Below are positions 49,801 to 63,527 of a DNA stretch of 64,000 nt, piece after piece. The first letter of the stretch is position 1, and each line of letters begins with the position of its first letter. The DNA lies in the NCBI GenBank assembly GCA_020086605.1, contig JACBWW010000004.1:11299911-11363910 (forward strand), written 5' to 3'. This DNA is from Lanius collurio. Its lineage: Eukaryota > Chordata > Aves > Passeriformes > Laniidae. Below the pieces are notes generated by a model. The model was given only the letters and a program-made list of their open reading frames with translations. It had not been told where the DNA came from and made no database searches. Made by a program: the position numbers and the translations under genes.

Positions 49801-52800
49801 GCTGTTGCCCATGTGTTTTTAAAGAAGCAAATATGTAGTGAAGTATAGTATGGACCAAGGAGACTTTGTTCCTACAAAATTACAAGAGGCCCACTTACCC
49901 TGTTACAGGTAAATACAGTGTTAATATGTGACCACGGTGACTTGAGAGGGAGAGCTTCCACTGCATCTCTTCTGAAGATCTAAGGCAAAGAGCAAACATC
50001 CGGTGTTGTGTGATCTTGGAGGGATAAAAAGAGGATGTAAAATATGCCTCAGCACTCCAGAATGATTAGAAACTTTCAGATGGAGGGAATGCATGTGTTT
50101 GTTCATGTGTTTAGTAAGCCTAAATGCTTAATTTGGTACTTAGAATTTTATCTTCCATCTTATATGTGTCTTGATTTTTCCTAAGGCCCTTGACTATTAA
50201 AGTCAATATGGGGGAATTTTGGCTTTATTTTGTCTTAAGTTTCTTTTTTAAAAAGTGATTGCAAATAGTTCGCAAATGTCAAGCAAGTTCACAGCAGGGT
50301 CTTAGACACCAGAAGGCTGCTGATAAGAGCACAACATTTATATTTATTTTTAACCTTATGATTTCTAGGTAATTCACTGATGTTTCTTGATGTACCAGTC
50401 CTGGAGTGCCTAGGTGCTTTCAGTAAAACTTCTGGCTTAGGCAGTATCCTTCTCATTGCTGGGGTGTCATGCTGTCCTAGCTGGCTTCAGGCTCCATGTC
50501 TGTGTGGGCAAGCAGTCAGTGTGACCTTCACTTGAAAAGCCCTCCTTGGCATTACAGGGTCATGTAACTGCTTGCTCAAACCTTTGAGGGCTTTATCTAC
50601 TGAGTTTGGGTGTCTGGCTCAAGGAGTGTAACACTTGGTTGCTGATCCTTTTATTTTGTGATCATGGTGTTGATGTACTATTTAGAAGCATCTGTTCTTG
50701 CAACCATTGCTGCTGTCAAAAGACTTTGGACAAATCTCTTCAAGTTTAAAATATCCCAATCTTTCGGCAAGGAATATTTCAGAAACCTACGGGCAGTGCA
50801 CTGAGGCCTGACAGGGATTTGTTTTGATTCCTTAAATAACACTTCTGATACCAACTTTTTTTTTTTCATGGAAATCTCATTAGCAACAAAAAAGAAATAA
50901 AAAAGACAAACTATATTCTGAGGGAGGTGATTGCTAACTTGCAGTAGCTGGCTTCTGAGTTGGTTAATGGTCTAGCTGTAAATCTGGCAACTTAGATTCT
51001 AATAGTTCTAATAATCTGGGAAATTATTACCATGTGTTGTTGTTGTAACCTTTACTGTTTTAACCAAGCCTTAGTTGTGCTGTAAAAATAATTAAAAGGC
51101 TTCTCACAGGAGGAATTAGACTTTTTGCTAGTACAGTTTCTCTCCAGGGTACTCTGGGTTGCTGTGGGCTATTTAAAATGTTTGAAAACCCTGTTACCCT
51201 CTCCAGTTCCTGCCTGGATGTGTTGCCCCTAGCCCTGCTGGTTGTGTGAGGCAGAAAGACACACACACACCTCCCATCTCTGCCTCTGTTGTGGAGTCTC
51301 ACAGCTGTGTTTGATTTCAAGCATAACAGCATCCTTTATATATAGTGCAGTAACATAATTGCTGCCCCTGTGGGGCAATGCTGCATTTTAGCTACCCTTT
51401 CTTTCTCTGTCTGGGCTTCAGTGGTGTGTCCAGGTTCACCCAAAGCCCAGAGCAGCTGTACCCTGGGAGGTAGTTGGGCCCATGGGGCCCTTTGGTCCCC
51501 ATGCCAGTTTACAGGCTGGAACAGCACAGTTTTCTGCCTGAAGCCTAAGTTTGACTTCACAAGGTCTTCAAGAAGGAGTGATAAGATGTGAGGGGAGCTG
51601 AGAGGCCAGGCTGAGGCGCAGCATTTTACTTGTCAATCTGTGTTCTTGAAAACAAGAAAATACTGATAAATGATAGACGTTGAAGAATTCCTGATTTGCT
51701 CTTAGGTGAGGGGGATGCTAGTTCTGTTTCCAGCTGCGGGATTTTGAGCAATGGATCTGAGACCTGGCCACATTATCCCACATACTGAGTGCTGAGCTTC
51801 ACTAACTTTCTGAGGTTTCAGTCTGGACAAAATCCGAGCTAAATTGATCAGTGTAGGAGCTTTCCCTTAACATGTTTTATCTCATGCTTGTGTGAGTGGA
51901 TGGTTCATTGGACATTGATTCAGAGAGGATAGTTTATTAAACTGAAGTAACTGTCTGACTTGCTTTCCTGAGCTTGAAAAGGAGAGCAGTGGCATTGGCC
52001 TTCCTTTATAAAGTGCCGAGATCTGCTGGTGAGCTGCACTGCATAAGTCAGGTGTTCTCACAGGCACTAATCTGAAGGTGAAGGCTTTTAGAGTAATATA
52101 GATTATTATCTGTTTAAATATTTTACTTTGAAAATAAACGGGTCAGAGTATCACCTCTTGCAACAATGGGAATCTTTCAATCTGAATTAACAAATCACTC
52201 TTCGAGGCTTGGGGCCATTTCAGCTTCTATTCAGTGACTGTTAGATTCTTGCTGGAAGATACTAAGCTCAGACAATTATGAGGGAGTTCAGACATGGTTG
52301 TGTTGGATGGTACACTCATACAATTTTGCAGGAGGAGCTCATGGGAATGTTAACAGCATAAAGGTTAGCAGTAATGTCTTTTGTGTCTGCCAGTTAAATA
52401 GCTAGCGATCTGATGATTACACAAAGACAACGCAAATTCCTTATGCATTCCTGCCTCAGTGCTGCTCCACGTGCTGGGTGACTGGAAGCAGAATTCTTTC
52501 TCCTCTTTTTTGCCATGGAAATTGGTGGTTAACGCTCCATACTTCAGTACGTGTGAAGTCTGGTTTTGTTTTGTTTGGGGTTTTTTTTTGTTTGTTTGTT
52601 TAAAGCCTCAGTGCCATGCTGTATTGTCACAGCACATATTGCAGTCCAGCCATGTGCTATTACATCCAAATAGATATCACACCTGTTTTGGTAACAGATG
52701 CAAACAAGCTTTGTTTAATGTGTCTCAAATGCCCAAAATACAAAGTGCATTTGGCTAATGAGTCAGTGAATGTTTGGTCTGCGTTAGCCAAGCTTCATAT

Positions 52801-54276
52801 TAGGTAAAGGACTGTAGAACCTTTTTCCTTAACGGCTTCAAAAACCCTATTAGCTGCGACACCGAGATACTTCTACTTTATCCAAAAGTAGAACTGCCAA
52901 GGAGTGTGGTTTGGTATGGATCAGAGAAAAAAAATTAAATGTGTTGTGTCCAAAACATTTTTTTTTTTTTTAAGAATACACACTCTGATTGCTTATCAAA
53001 GGCTGCAGGCTCTCTGAATTATTTCCTCTTTCAATCAGGCTTAATTTTCCTCCTGTAGTATAACTTTGAAAGCAGAGAAATAACAATGGGTAGCTTGGAG
53101 GGGAAGTGTTTGGCTGAATGGGTGATTGTTTCAGGAAGTGTGTTTCTTTGCTGGGCTGTGGTGCTTTTTCCCCTGGTCTGAATGCTTTGCAAGTATCAAT
53201 GCATGTGCCCTTCCAGTGGCCTAGGGGTAGTCTGGGAAGTGGAGACAAGCCGGAAAAAGGCACCTGCCAAACATTTGGTAGGGTTGTATCTGTGAGCTTT
53301 TGTTTCCTGAATCTAAGCACAGCATTTCAGTCATACAGCCCTTTTCCTCCCATGTTTTTTATGTGAAATAAAAACTTGCCTGCAAAATGTTTTATCCAGA
53401 TCATTGCAAGTGGGTGCTGGTAACTGCAGGTCAAAGCTAACAACTGTATTGCTCTGCTCTTTGTTTCTGGGGTGCATGGCTGATTCTATTACTGTGCAGA
53501 GTCCCCTTTGCAATGTATGCATTAGAACAACTTTAAGCATTTTGTCTGCCCCAGGGTTTGTAGCCTTTCTTCTCCCCTAAGCCATTCTGTGATTTCAGAG
53601 CAGCTTCAGACAGCTAGCATTTACATGTTGAACCTGATGCACCTCCTTTCTGTCATCTCCCCTGAAATAAAGCAACCCTTAAATGATGTTCATGACATAC
53701 TTAATTCTGTCTTACTCCTTATTAAAACCAATGGAAATGTATAGAACTTTATATCCAGCTTCTCTGAGCAGTGCCAGATGCCTGGTCAAGGGCTTTTCCC
53801 CACACCCACTTCCCCAGCCCATCCCTAAATTTTCAGGCCCATGAAATAATTTACCCAATTATTTGAGTTACTCAAACTTCACAGAGTGGTTTCGGTACCT
53901 TTGAACCAGCTGCATTTATATGCCTTGAAACATTACAGCAGCTGTATGTTTCACATCAGATGAATACAGATCAAGCCTGGGGTAAAGGCATGAATGATTG
54001 GTGTGCCTGGCATGGTCATGCATTTGTCCTGATTAGTGCCATGGGACCCTTTAAGTTCCATATTAGCCATTGTTAAAAGAGGCGATTAGTGTATGTTAGC
54101 TGTGCAACCTGATGCTGTCTTCAAATAGCGATTTCTCTGTCAAGTGGGGCTTCCTCTTGTGACCTCTGACCTGCCAGTATGTTAAAAGTTTTGTAATTGG
54201 TGGAGCTTTGTATTCTTTGTGGTGGGATTGATTTGGATTCCTTCAGGCTGAACTTTGTCTGTTCTCTTTTGTTTAG

Positions 54277-54346
54277 GAGGTCCTCCAGCAGCTGATTGTA
54301 ATGAATTTACCAAATGTTTTAATGATTGGCAAAGATCCTCTTTCTG
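54277..54346 (+). CDS. CCDC88C: CCDC88C exon 4: HOOK domain
   Basis: This 70-nt exon has 23 codons (residues 91-113) plus one base. The peptide begins EVLQQLIVMNLPNVLMIGKD and ends PLS, then the split Gly codon G|GT. 'EVLQQLIVMNLPNVLMIG.DPLSG' is diagnostic of CCDC88C, while CCDC88A as I recall has 'ETLQQLIMMSLPNVLIIGKNPFS'. The acceptor is preceded by a strong pyrimidine tract and the donor is GTGAGT. Confidence 0.96.
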
Positions 54347-54439
54347 GTGAGTAATTCATCAGGTTCTTCTGATGTCTCCTCTGTAATACTACATAAAATC
54401 TGTTTTGTTTGCTTAAGCGATTCTGTAATTCTGTTCTAA

Positions 54440-55440
54440 TTTAGGTTGGAAAGCACCTTAAAGAGTCCAGCCCTTAACACTAAACTGTCCCTAAGCACCA
54501 CATCTATGTCTTTTAAATACTTCCAGGGATGGTGACTCAAGCACTTCCCCAGGCATCCTGGGGAATTGACCATCCTTTCAGTGAAGAATTTTTTTTCTAG
54601 TGTCCATAGGAGTATTCTTAAGCCTCCCCTGGTACAACTTGAGGCCATTTCCTCTTGACCTATTGCTTGTTATTTGGGAGAAGAGACCAACCCCCATGCA
54701 CTACAACATCCTTTCAGGTAGTTGTAAAGAGCAATAAAGAGCTTCCTTTTGTCCAGGCTAATCACCCCCAGCTCCCTCAGCCCATCAGACTTACGCTCCG
54801 GGGCCCTTGCCCAGCTCTATTGCCCTTCTCTGGACCCACTCCAGCCCCTCAATGTCTTCCCTGTCCTGAGGGGCCCAGAAGTGAACACAAGATTCAAGAT
54901 GTGGCCTCACCAGTGTCAAGTACAGGGGACAATCACTGCCATGGTCCTGCTGGCCATGCTGTTGCTGACCCAGGCCAGGATGCCATTGGTCTTCTTGGCC
55001 ACCTGGGCACAGCTGGCTCAGGTTCAGCTGCTGTCAAATGGCATCCCCAGGTCCATTTCTGCAGGGCCAATTTCCAGCCACTCTGCCCCCAGCCTGTAGC
55101 ATTACCTGGGATTGTTGTTGATCCAAAGGCAGGACCTTTACTGCTTTGAACCTCATACCACTGGCCTCAGCCCATGGATCCAGCCTGTCCAGATCCCTCT
55201 GTAGAGCCTTCCTACCCTCCAGCAGATCAATATGCCCACCCATTTTGGTATCATCATCTACAAACTGAGGAGATTCCCTCAATCCCCTTGTCCATGTCAT
55301 TGATAAAGACACTAAATAGGACTGGCCTCTGTACTGAGTACTGGGGAACCCCACTTGTGCCTGACCACCAGCTGGATTTAACTGTTTGGACTGAGCGTTG
55401 CTCCCAAGGGACTCTGGCAGCCATTCTCCAAAACGGGCCA
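54440..55440 (-). mobile_element. CR1 LINE, 5'-truncated, antisense to CCDC88C
   Basis: About 1 kb that reads on the minus strand as the 3' part of a CR1 element. Its reverse transcriptase region is recognisable as '[18 protein letters not shown]' (a degraded PVLF.IFINDLD motif), then '[10 protein letters not shown]' in place of FADDTK, then '[17 protein letters not shown]'. These pieces lie in different frames, so the copy is dead. The 3' end is on the left, where 'aggttggaaagcacctta' is the reverse of the usual CR1 terminus. The 5' truncation near 55440 is approximate. Two long ORFs on the + strand here are mirror images of the element and not genes. Confidence 0.9.
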
Positions 55441-56885
55441 TAATACATACATGCTTTTTAATAAACTCTGTGTATTTGTAGGCAAATGACAAATATTCGA
55501 GCATCTCTGAATCTTACAACTTTATGTATCTAGAGTGTAACACTGAGGTATTTATATACCTGTACAAATAAATATATATGTGTATTTGCATGTGATGCAT
55601 ATAGATGTGTGATGAGTGAGTTCTTGCCAAAGCCAGACCAGCAGCTGTTTGTTTGTTTGAAAGCTGTGTCTTTTTACCCCTTGCTGCAAGTGACCCAGGA
55701 TATAGTCTGCCATAGGACAATGATGTGTTGTCCTTCAGGTGTTCTGTGTGTCTGTATAATGAGTTTAGTTCTGGCTATATGTACACACCCAGGGTCTTGC
55801 AGAATTGCCAAAAGATGTGAAAGAACTGTTGCAAATGAAATGTGGGAAGAAAATTAAGTGAGGACGGAGAGAAAAATACGTATATGAAAAAATAAAAAGA
55901 AAAACATTTGTCTGGCTATGTTGTTTAGACAATGATATCTGTTGCGTGAAGTATCATGTCAAAATTAAGATGGAAGCCAGTGAGCTCATGTCCAGAGTCC
56001 AGTGCTTTTGGTGAGACAAAATGAAAGCTGTTTTGCCTGAAAATGAAGTTGACTTCTTTGAACCACATTTCAGAAATGGGAAGTTTTGTTGACATGTTTC
56101 TTAATTTTTTTTTTTCTTTTTGCCTGCCCATTCTGTCTCTGCCTGAGCCCAGTACTAGTGCCAAGGACAGTGTATTTGTTTTTACCAAAGACGGTAAACT
56201 GAATGAACCTTGTAAGCAGTGATGGGGAATGACATGATAATCAGCATCTCCAGAACAAACAAATGGCAGAAACCTTGGCAGAAGTTTCTATTTTGCTGCT
56301 CTTAGCAGCTGTAGAGTGTGTATGTGTATGAGAGCATTTGTCAGAAAAGAGTATTAGCAGATGTTGGATCACTGAAGTTCATAGTCTTGGCACTTCTGTG
56401 TTAAAATTGAGCTGAGAGTTAAGGAATCCACTTCTCCAGCAAGCAGAATAAAGTCTGCAAGTCTTAATTGGGCTGTACAGGCTAGTGTTATGGACAAAGA
56501 AGAATGTCAAAATACAAGAGCTGTTGTTCTTCTTGGTCATATGGGCAATGGGCTGCTTAGCATCAGGAGTGCTACTGAATAGAAATTTCTGGGCCAGCAA
56601 GGCAGCATCTCTGCTGTCTAAGTGTCAATGGAGAAGGCTGGCTGAAGACTCATAATGTGGTAAATACAGTTTTGGTTCCTGGGAAAGCTGCACATTTGAA
56701 AGCTGTCCTGTGTTCAACTATAATTTCCTATTGCTGACCTACTGGTTTTTGTCAGTACCTTAGATCTCTCTTTGAAGAAAATACCTGTGTCTCTTGTAGG
56801 AAAGACACTGGTCATCCATATGTTTCTGTCTTCTAGCTCCTTTAATTAAAACCAGAAAACTTTCTTCTCTGAGATCTTTTAAAAT

Positions 56886-56992
56886 GGGGTGGTTTGGTTT
56901 GGCTTTTGGGGTTTTGTTGTTGTTTTGGGGTTTTTTTTGGGGGGGGGGGAGGTGTTTTTGGGTTTTTTTTGGTTGGTTGGTTTAGTTTTGGG
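56886..56992 (+). repeat. G-run/T-run low-complexity tract
   Basis: G runs at 56886-56889, 56908-56911, 56927-56930, 56939-56949 (11 G), 56960-56962 and 56990-56992, separated by T-rich spacers. It is on the sense strand of the intron, so it would also be G-rich in the transcript. Confidence 0.85.
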
Positions 56993-59900
56993 TCTTGTAT
57001 TTTAAAATTTATTTTCCCGATTGCTGACTTATCATTGGAATTATTGGGACAGAACATGAGAAAGGATAAAAAATGCAAAAATGTAACATCTGGATGTCTA
57101 AAGTTGAATGGGGTATGTGTGCCAAAAAAGTAGAAATTTCTCATTTATCCATATTATATAAGGATTTTTGAGAGCCAGTCCCAGCTTAGATATGATAAAG
57201 GACGGTGGTGGGCAAAGGAAGACTCAAGATGTGTTTGCTTTCAAGAATGTATTGAAGGAGGAGAGTGTCTGAGGAGCTGATCTTAATCTTACTGTTGGGT
57301 AGGCATTCACTGGTAACACCTGCAGGAGAAATGGTTATAGAAGATGAGAACTTGAACTTCCTTCAGGAAGAAGAACCTGGCTGAGGGCTAATGGAAAGCT
57401 CAGAAAGAGGGAACAGGAAGGAGATGGCTGAGGCAAAGGTAGTAAAACCAATGCAAAAAGCTGAATGAAGGAATAGGCTGTGATGAGCAATATATGAGTG
57501 ATGACCTGGTGATGATGTCTTTGTTTCTGTCTTGCTGAGAGGAGTCAAAGGAAGGCAGCAGCACTTAGGAGGGGAAAACCAAGCAAAACAAAGATATTCT
57601 TGCTCTTTTAGTGGGGCAGTGATGAAATCCCAGTTTTGCCTTCCCTGTCCTGTAGCTAAGTTATTTCACTGAAAGGTCCCTCTTGATCAGATGAAGAAGA
57701 ATCAATCCCACAGTTATATTCCTGGAACAAATCCGGTATTGCTTTGTACTGTTTGAGCTGGGAATGCTCTTAATGACTGTATTGACTCCACAGGTTCAAG
57801 ACCAGAGAGCTGTTAAATCTGATTCACTGTGTACAATTTCAGTGACTTATTTCTTGTTACAAGCCCATGTGATATTTTGCTATGCACACTTTTCAGAAAT
57901 TTTACTTTTGCCTTCTAAAACACAGCCAAAAGTGGTGTTACAGGCATTAAATTATTAATTGAACAGCACTGGGGCTGTGAATGCTGTTCTTGCTGTTTAG
58001 CTTCCATTTGGCAGTTGACTGTTGGGGGCATCTGCAGCTCTGCTTTGCATGTGAGATTATTGGAAAAACAGCTGCCATCACAAAAAAATTCAGTAGCACT
58101 TCGGCTTTTGCATAGGAAAAGGCCCATGTCTGCTGGATTTATGAGCTTTAGTTGCTTTCATGTCCTCTAGTTTGTTTCCAGGCCATGGCAAATTTGCCTA
58201 CTTTAGTTCATTTGCCCATGGGCAAAAAGATATCAGAAATACCTGTCAAAAGATGAAGGCTTGACTGTTTTCTAGAATATAGGGAGCTAAAAATAAACTT
58301 GAAAGTTTAATTAAAGCATTTAAAAAATTTTCCCAGGAATTTGACTTGCAGAACAATGCAGCTGATATTAGAGGATTTACTCTCTTCACTGCATTGTGTG
58401 GTAGACAGCTACTACCATTAAATTTCCTCTTCGTTTCTGTCTTTCTCATTTGTTTTTCTTGCTGAACAGCTTTTTCAATTCATTACTGCACCACAAATCC
58501 CCCTGTGTTCAATAAGAGAATCATCAGCCTGTTTATCATCTATGACATTGCTGTAATCGCTTTTTCATAATATGTCTGGTTTTAGTATGCCTTATAAATG
58601 GCCACTCATTAATGTGGGCACACGGGGAATATCAGTACACAGTAATGGTTGTGAACCTCTGTTTAGGCGCATTTTTTAATTTCTTCATTCCTAGACATTT
58701 TTAGCTTTACATAGCTAGTGAGCGTACTTAGAAACTTACGGCAATTAATCTTTTGAAACAGTCATAATCGTGAGGGGGGAGAGATTTTAACTTGTTTTAC
58801 ATCAGGAATGGAAATGAGGTTTTACTTGCCTAAAATAGGCTCATTTCTGTCCCTTACACAAACTTGGCTGTTTATATACGCTTTTCAAATTACACGTTAG
58901 GTTTGTGAATGAGAGATCCCAAAGTCCCTGCTAACAAGTGTGTATAGAAAACTGGTTTTCATTAAAATTGTAAAAGTTGTCTACTCTCACTTGGGTATTT
59001 TTCATGTCTGGTTTCCTTCCTCATTTTGTTTCACAGTCCTCCGGAGGCACAAAGGTTCATAAAGTTAATAACAAAACTCAATAGTGTAAATTTAGCATTC
59101 AAGCTTTTCTCACTGAGGATGTTGCTGGAGTTGGGAAAAGCAGCAGTTGTGTGTTTTACCCTCCCCACATTCTCTGCACACCCTCCAGCTGCTGCCTGTG
59201 GCATTCCATGTGCTGGTGCTCCCTCTCCTGCTCTGGACAGAGTAACATCAGAGTAGAAATTCGGAGAAGCAGGCAACACAAGCGTGAGATTGTACTTATT
59301 TGGACCTGCTTGTTCCCATTTCCTCTGACATCTTTCCATCCCTCCTCTCATTTTTTTCATTGTTTGTATTCTCTCTGTACCTTGATCCTCCTTTTTTTGT
59401 TGTTGTGTCTTCTAATCCCTCTGCCCGCCTTCTCCCTGAGTCCTGCCATCTGTTTCCCACCCTCCACCCCCATGAGAGCAGAGGGATCTTCTGGCTCTGG
59501 CACAGAGAGGCTCCCAGGATGCACAAGTGGTGTCTGGGCTTTCCCTTCCTTTATTTTCCAGGAAGCCTGCTGGCCTTCTCTCACGCCTGGGAGCAGATGG
59601 GCTTTCTACAAATGCTCCAGGTGGCTGGCTGGTTCCCTTGTAGCACAATCACAGGGCCTGAGAGCAACTGCCCTGGAATTTTAAGAAAAGACATAAAAGA
59701 AAAGTGTTTATTTCTTGATTAGCACCTTTCTGTTTAAGTGATGGTTTGACTCTTTTCCATTCAGCTTGTGGGTACCTCTCTGCCAGGAGCTGCCCCAGAT
59801 CTAAATGTTTGCATCCTAGGTCATAGGAGGACAGTCTTGGTAAGATCAGCTAATAAGCATGAAGTAGACTCAGCAGACTTGCTAGCTGGCTGGGAAGGAC

Positions 59901-62900
59901 TTGTGTCATCCAAGTGAGCCAGCATAGGGGAGCTGGCATATTCCTGCTTATGCAGTTGCACAAGGAACTTTAGTGTCTTGTAAGTGGGCACAAATCAAGC
60001 TTTTTGAAAACCCTGAGAACCGTTCACTGTTTAGAAGGCATGATTGAATCGAGGATGAAGGTTACTTGCCTTCCTTCAGCGTGTATTGCAGGATTGGAGG
60101 CATTGCAGGGCAGAAGCACTGGCTGTAGTGCGGAACTTCACAGTGGTTCTCTGTAATAGTCCTAGAAGTGCTTCTGATTCACTTTGTCACCTTGGGCACT
60201 CCACTGAAGAGTGTGTTATCTCAACTCTCCTGTGGATGAGATGAAAAGGGAGAGGGGTAATTAATCCCTTCCTGGCTTGTTTTGAGGTTTAATTGAAAAC
60301 TTTCTCTAAAGCACTTCAGATTGTTAGAGAGTTTTTTTTCATACTCATACCCTATTTTTTTTAAAAATATCCTGTAATAGTGTAATTCTACAAGGCTTTA
60401 AAAAGTTACTTAAACCTAGCTTGAGTATGAGTGATCTGGGAGTGCCTTAATGTCAACAAACTGTCTCCTCCCCATGGGAAACAACTTCTGAATGAAAGCC
60501 AAAGAAAAGGAACTCTTTAATCACATGATCTCCTGAAGCCCTTATGTGGCTGGTGTATCTGCTGAGAGGACCTTTAAGCCTTAAAAGTGTTTTTAGTGGG
60601 TAGTACAACCTCAGCTTTCATTACATGATGTAGCATGTCTGCAAGCATAGAAACATTTATTGAAAAGGAAACCTTGGAATGATCCTGACAGCCAAATTTT
60701 CACTGCAAGCTGCCAGAGGGTAGAGCAGACTGCTAAATGTTTTGTTTAAAACAGTAAGAAATGAATATTTCATTATTATCTCAAGTCTTAATGTCTCACT
60801 CCTTTTTATAAACTCTGGCTTGTCTGTCCCTGCCATGGCTTGCTATGTCTGCCTCAGCTTTACTTCTTCATGGGAGGACTGGAGTGGGGTAAGGTCTTAC
60901 TCAAAGGGCTATTTCCAGGCAAGGTCAGTCCCTATTGGGAGACCAGGATTGACCTTGGTAAGTTACTTTGCAGTAATAGCCAAAGGTGTTTCACCTCACA
61001 GGGTCATGCAGCAACACAAATGCCCATCTGTTACTTCACTGAGAAAATAGCAAAGCCTTGGTGCAGAGAGGTAGAAGGTGGTTTGAATGGCTTTAAGTAG
61101 CTCGCATGTCTTTAAAATGGTATACATGCTGTCACAGTTGAGAAGTAGGCCTGGTGTTTTCTAAAATGAGTGATTTCAAGCTGCTGTGCTCACCCCAAGG
61201 ATAATTGGGATGCCATGGAGCACAGATTGGAATTTATGGTTAACAGATGAAGGTGCCCAGAGCTCACAAGAGTTAGATCTCTTGCCTGGCACGATCCAGG
61301 GCAAGCAGCCTGACTCCTTCAGTCTCTCCATGGAGATGTTCTGCCTGAGTAAGTGTGGGTCAATGAGAGACACACTCAAGTCACTTGCTGTCCATAACTT
61401 AATGACATGCCTTTGTGTCCCACAGGCATGCTCTGCAGGTCTGTACCTGCTTTGAAGCTGATGTAGAATGAAACCCTGTGCTGTAATTAATGAGGACTCA
61501 GTTATCTTGAAAAAATACCTTCTGACCAAACCAATAGTCTCGCCCTCAAAGGAACTGTTCATGAACTAACAGATTTTTTGTGCTGTTGGTGAAGGGTTTT
61601 CTGTCACTGTCTGTGCTTAAGATTGTGTTACTGAGATTCATACAGAACAATCAGACTTTCACAGGCTGAAATGTAATTTGTATGTTAAATGTAACTTTTC
61701 AGGAAAGAGGAAGCCTTGTGTGCTGCTATGTATGGGGAGAAGAGTAAGAATGATTGTATGTTTTTCAAAACCAATTTTTAAATATTCTGCAGGGGAATAA
61801 GCTAAGCTTATTTACATGCTGAAGTGTGAACTAGCATGTTTAAAGATGGCTGTTCCTGTTGAAGAGTAGAATTTCTGCTTACAAAATCTTAATGGTTACT
61901 AATGCATGTTGAGATCTTGAGAATTATAGTGTTCATTCATACAGTCATGATGATTTTGGTAGGGCATTCTTGAGTCATTATAAAAGGTGAACATTCCTGA
62001 AAGTTGTCGAAAATTTGTAGGTATGTTTAAAGACTGGTTTAGGACGTTTGTGTTCCCAGAAATCAGGAAACAAGTTACTTCCTAAGCTGCCTGCACGTGG
62101 CTGTGCTGGCTTGCAAGGTTGTGGGAATGGCAGGAACCCTCGTGGTAATGTAGGTCAGTGCCTTTGTGCAGCTGTGGGGCTGCGGCAGTTTAACTGATGA
62201 GTCAGATTAACTCCCCTTCCCTGGCCTTGGGTTCTGCACATGCCTCTGACTTCCTGCCAGGGCAGCCTCACAAGGGCATGGGTTGGTGAAGGAGCACAGT
62301 TGCACTCAGAAATTAGTATCTATTTAGTGATGGGAGTAATTGAACACCCAAGTAAAGCAGGGTGTAAAATGAAAGTGTTAGTTCCAGTTATACACTCAGG
62401 AAGAATGCAGATGTGTAGAGATGAGAGAAAACTATATGTGACCTGTTTTGTTTCTTTGTTTCTCTTTCCTGATCTTCCCCCAGTGTGGATGAGGACACGC
62501 CTTTTCTGAACCTAGCTCCGTAAAGATGTTTTATTTCCTCATTAAAACTCCTTGACTTCCTTTTGCCTCCCTTGCCTTGCCCTTTGTCTTATTTTGATAT
62601 ACCTAATGCCCTTTACCAATTAACAGTCCACACTAATTTTGTTGAAACAAGCTGGCTCTAAGCTGCACCAGTTCCCTTTGTGAGGCTTCCCCCCCTCCTA
62701 ACCCTAGGAAATGGCCGTCAGGGCTGCTGGTCGCAGCAGGGTTCCCTGCAGCAGCAACAAGGATGTGTCTCCTCTCCCCACGGCTCCCAGCATATGGTCA
62801 GCTCCTCAGTATCCCTTATACATCAATCGTTCTCTGCCCTCTTACCACGTGGGGTTTATGCTGCAAAGTGTGAACGGGCTTTGATGCAGAGCAGAGGCAG

Positions 62901-63332
62901 AATTTGTTTGCTAAAACATCTCTCAGAGAGAATTTATATGCACAGAATGGTATTCAGCTTTGGGAAGTCTGAGTGGCAACTGTTTTACAGAAGGAGAATT
63001 TAGGGCAAGTTCTTTGTGAGTAACCCTCCTTTGCTTCTGCCCAGGGTGTTTTTATTTTATTTTGGTGGGGTTTTTTGGAGTGGGGAGAGCTGTTGGTGGT
63101 TTGTTGGGCTCTTTTGCAATCTTGTTAATCACAGCCCAAGAGAGAAGCATTGGTCATATGCATTGAACTATTTAAAGGAATTCTTTTTGTGATGTATTGA
63201 TCAGAAAAGCCTTAGAAGATGATAGGTGAGGATAGCACATCAAGGGAAAAATGCCTTGCTGAATTTGGGATTTTAAACTAATCCCTAAGAACTGCATTGT
63301 TGCATAGAAAATACAGTAACTTTATAACAGGC

Positions 63333-63350
63333 ATATATATATATATATAT
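63333..63350. repeat. (AT)n microsatellite
   Basis: About nine AT units, just upstream of CCDC88C exon 5. Likely length-polymorphic. Confidence 0.9.
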
Positions 63351-63468
63351 TGTTCAGGCATTTGTTTGAAGGTCTTACTTCTCTTTTTAGGCATGTATTT
63401 TGGAGAGGATCACTTGCAAGTACTTTATCTGTTATACACATGTACTGATGACCTTTCTTCCTCTCTAG

Positions 63469-63527
63469 GTAAAAGCATGGATGAAATCAAGAAGCTGCTC
63501 TTGCTGGTTCTGGGATGTGCTGTGCAG
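63469..63527 (+). CDS. CCDC88C: CCDC88C exon 5: HOOK domain
   Basis: This 59-nt exon finishes the split Gly codon with two bases and adds 19 codons (residues 115-133), giving KSMDEIKKLLLLVLGCAVQ. The 'LLLLVLGCAVQ' helix is a core HOOK-domain feature shared by CCDC88 proteins. The exon ends in phase 0 at donor GTGAAC. Together the five exons make exactly 399 nt (133 codons) without a stop. The rest of the HOOK domain and the coiled coil lie beyond the window. Confidence 0.95.

Larger units (their letters stand above)
23563..54276 (+). other. CCDC88C: CCDC88C intron 3 (30.7 kb)
   Basis: The largest intron in the window, phase 0, donor GTGAGC, acceptor tttgtttag. Mostly AT-rich unremarkable DNA with short chance ORFs. 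Recognised content: an LTR at about 23754-24098; an EBF-like palindrome at 29214-29231; a 51-bp repeated segment at 32838-32888 and 35400-35450; an A/C-rich tract at about 33318-33455; inverted repeats at 35158-35187 and 41992-42023; a CpG-rich island at 43351-43800; a (CA) run near 51260; and GTTT-type runs near 52562-52600. No additional exon was convincingly seen. Confidence 0.85.
54347..63468 (+). other. CCDC88C: CCDC88C intron 4 (9.1 kb)
   Basis: A phase-1 intron with donor GTGAGT and acceptor cctctctag. It contains a reverse-oriented CR1 (54440-55440), a G-run tract at 56886-56992 and an (AT) microsatellite at 63333-63350 close to the acceptor. The rest is AT-rich sequence in which I recognise nothing. 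Confidence 0.87.

Noticed and set aside
54655..55149. + strand ORF of 164 codons in intron 4
   Set aside because: Antisense of the CR1 element, not an independent gene.
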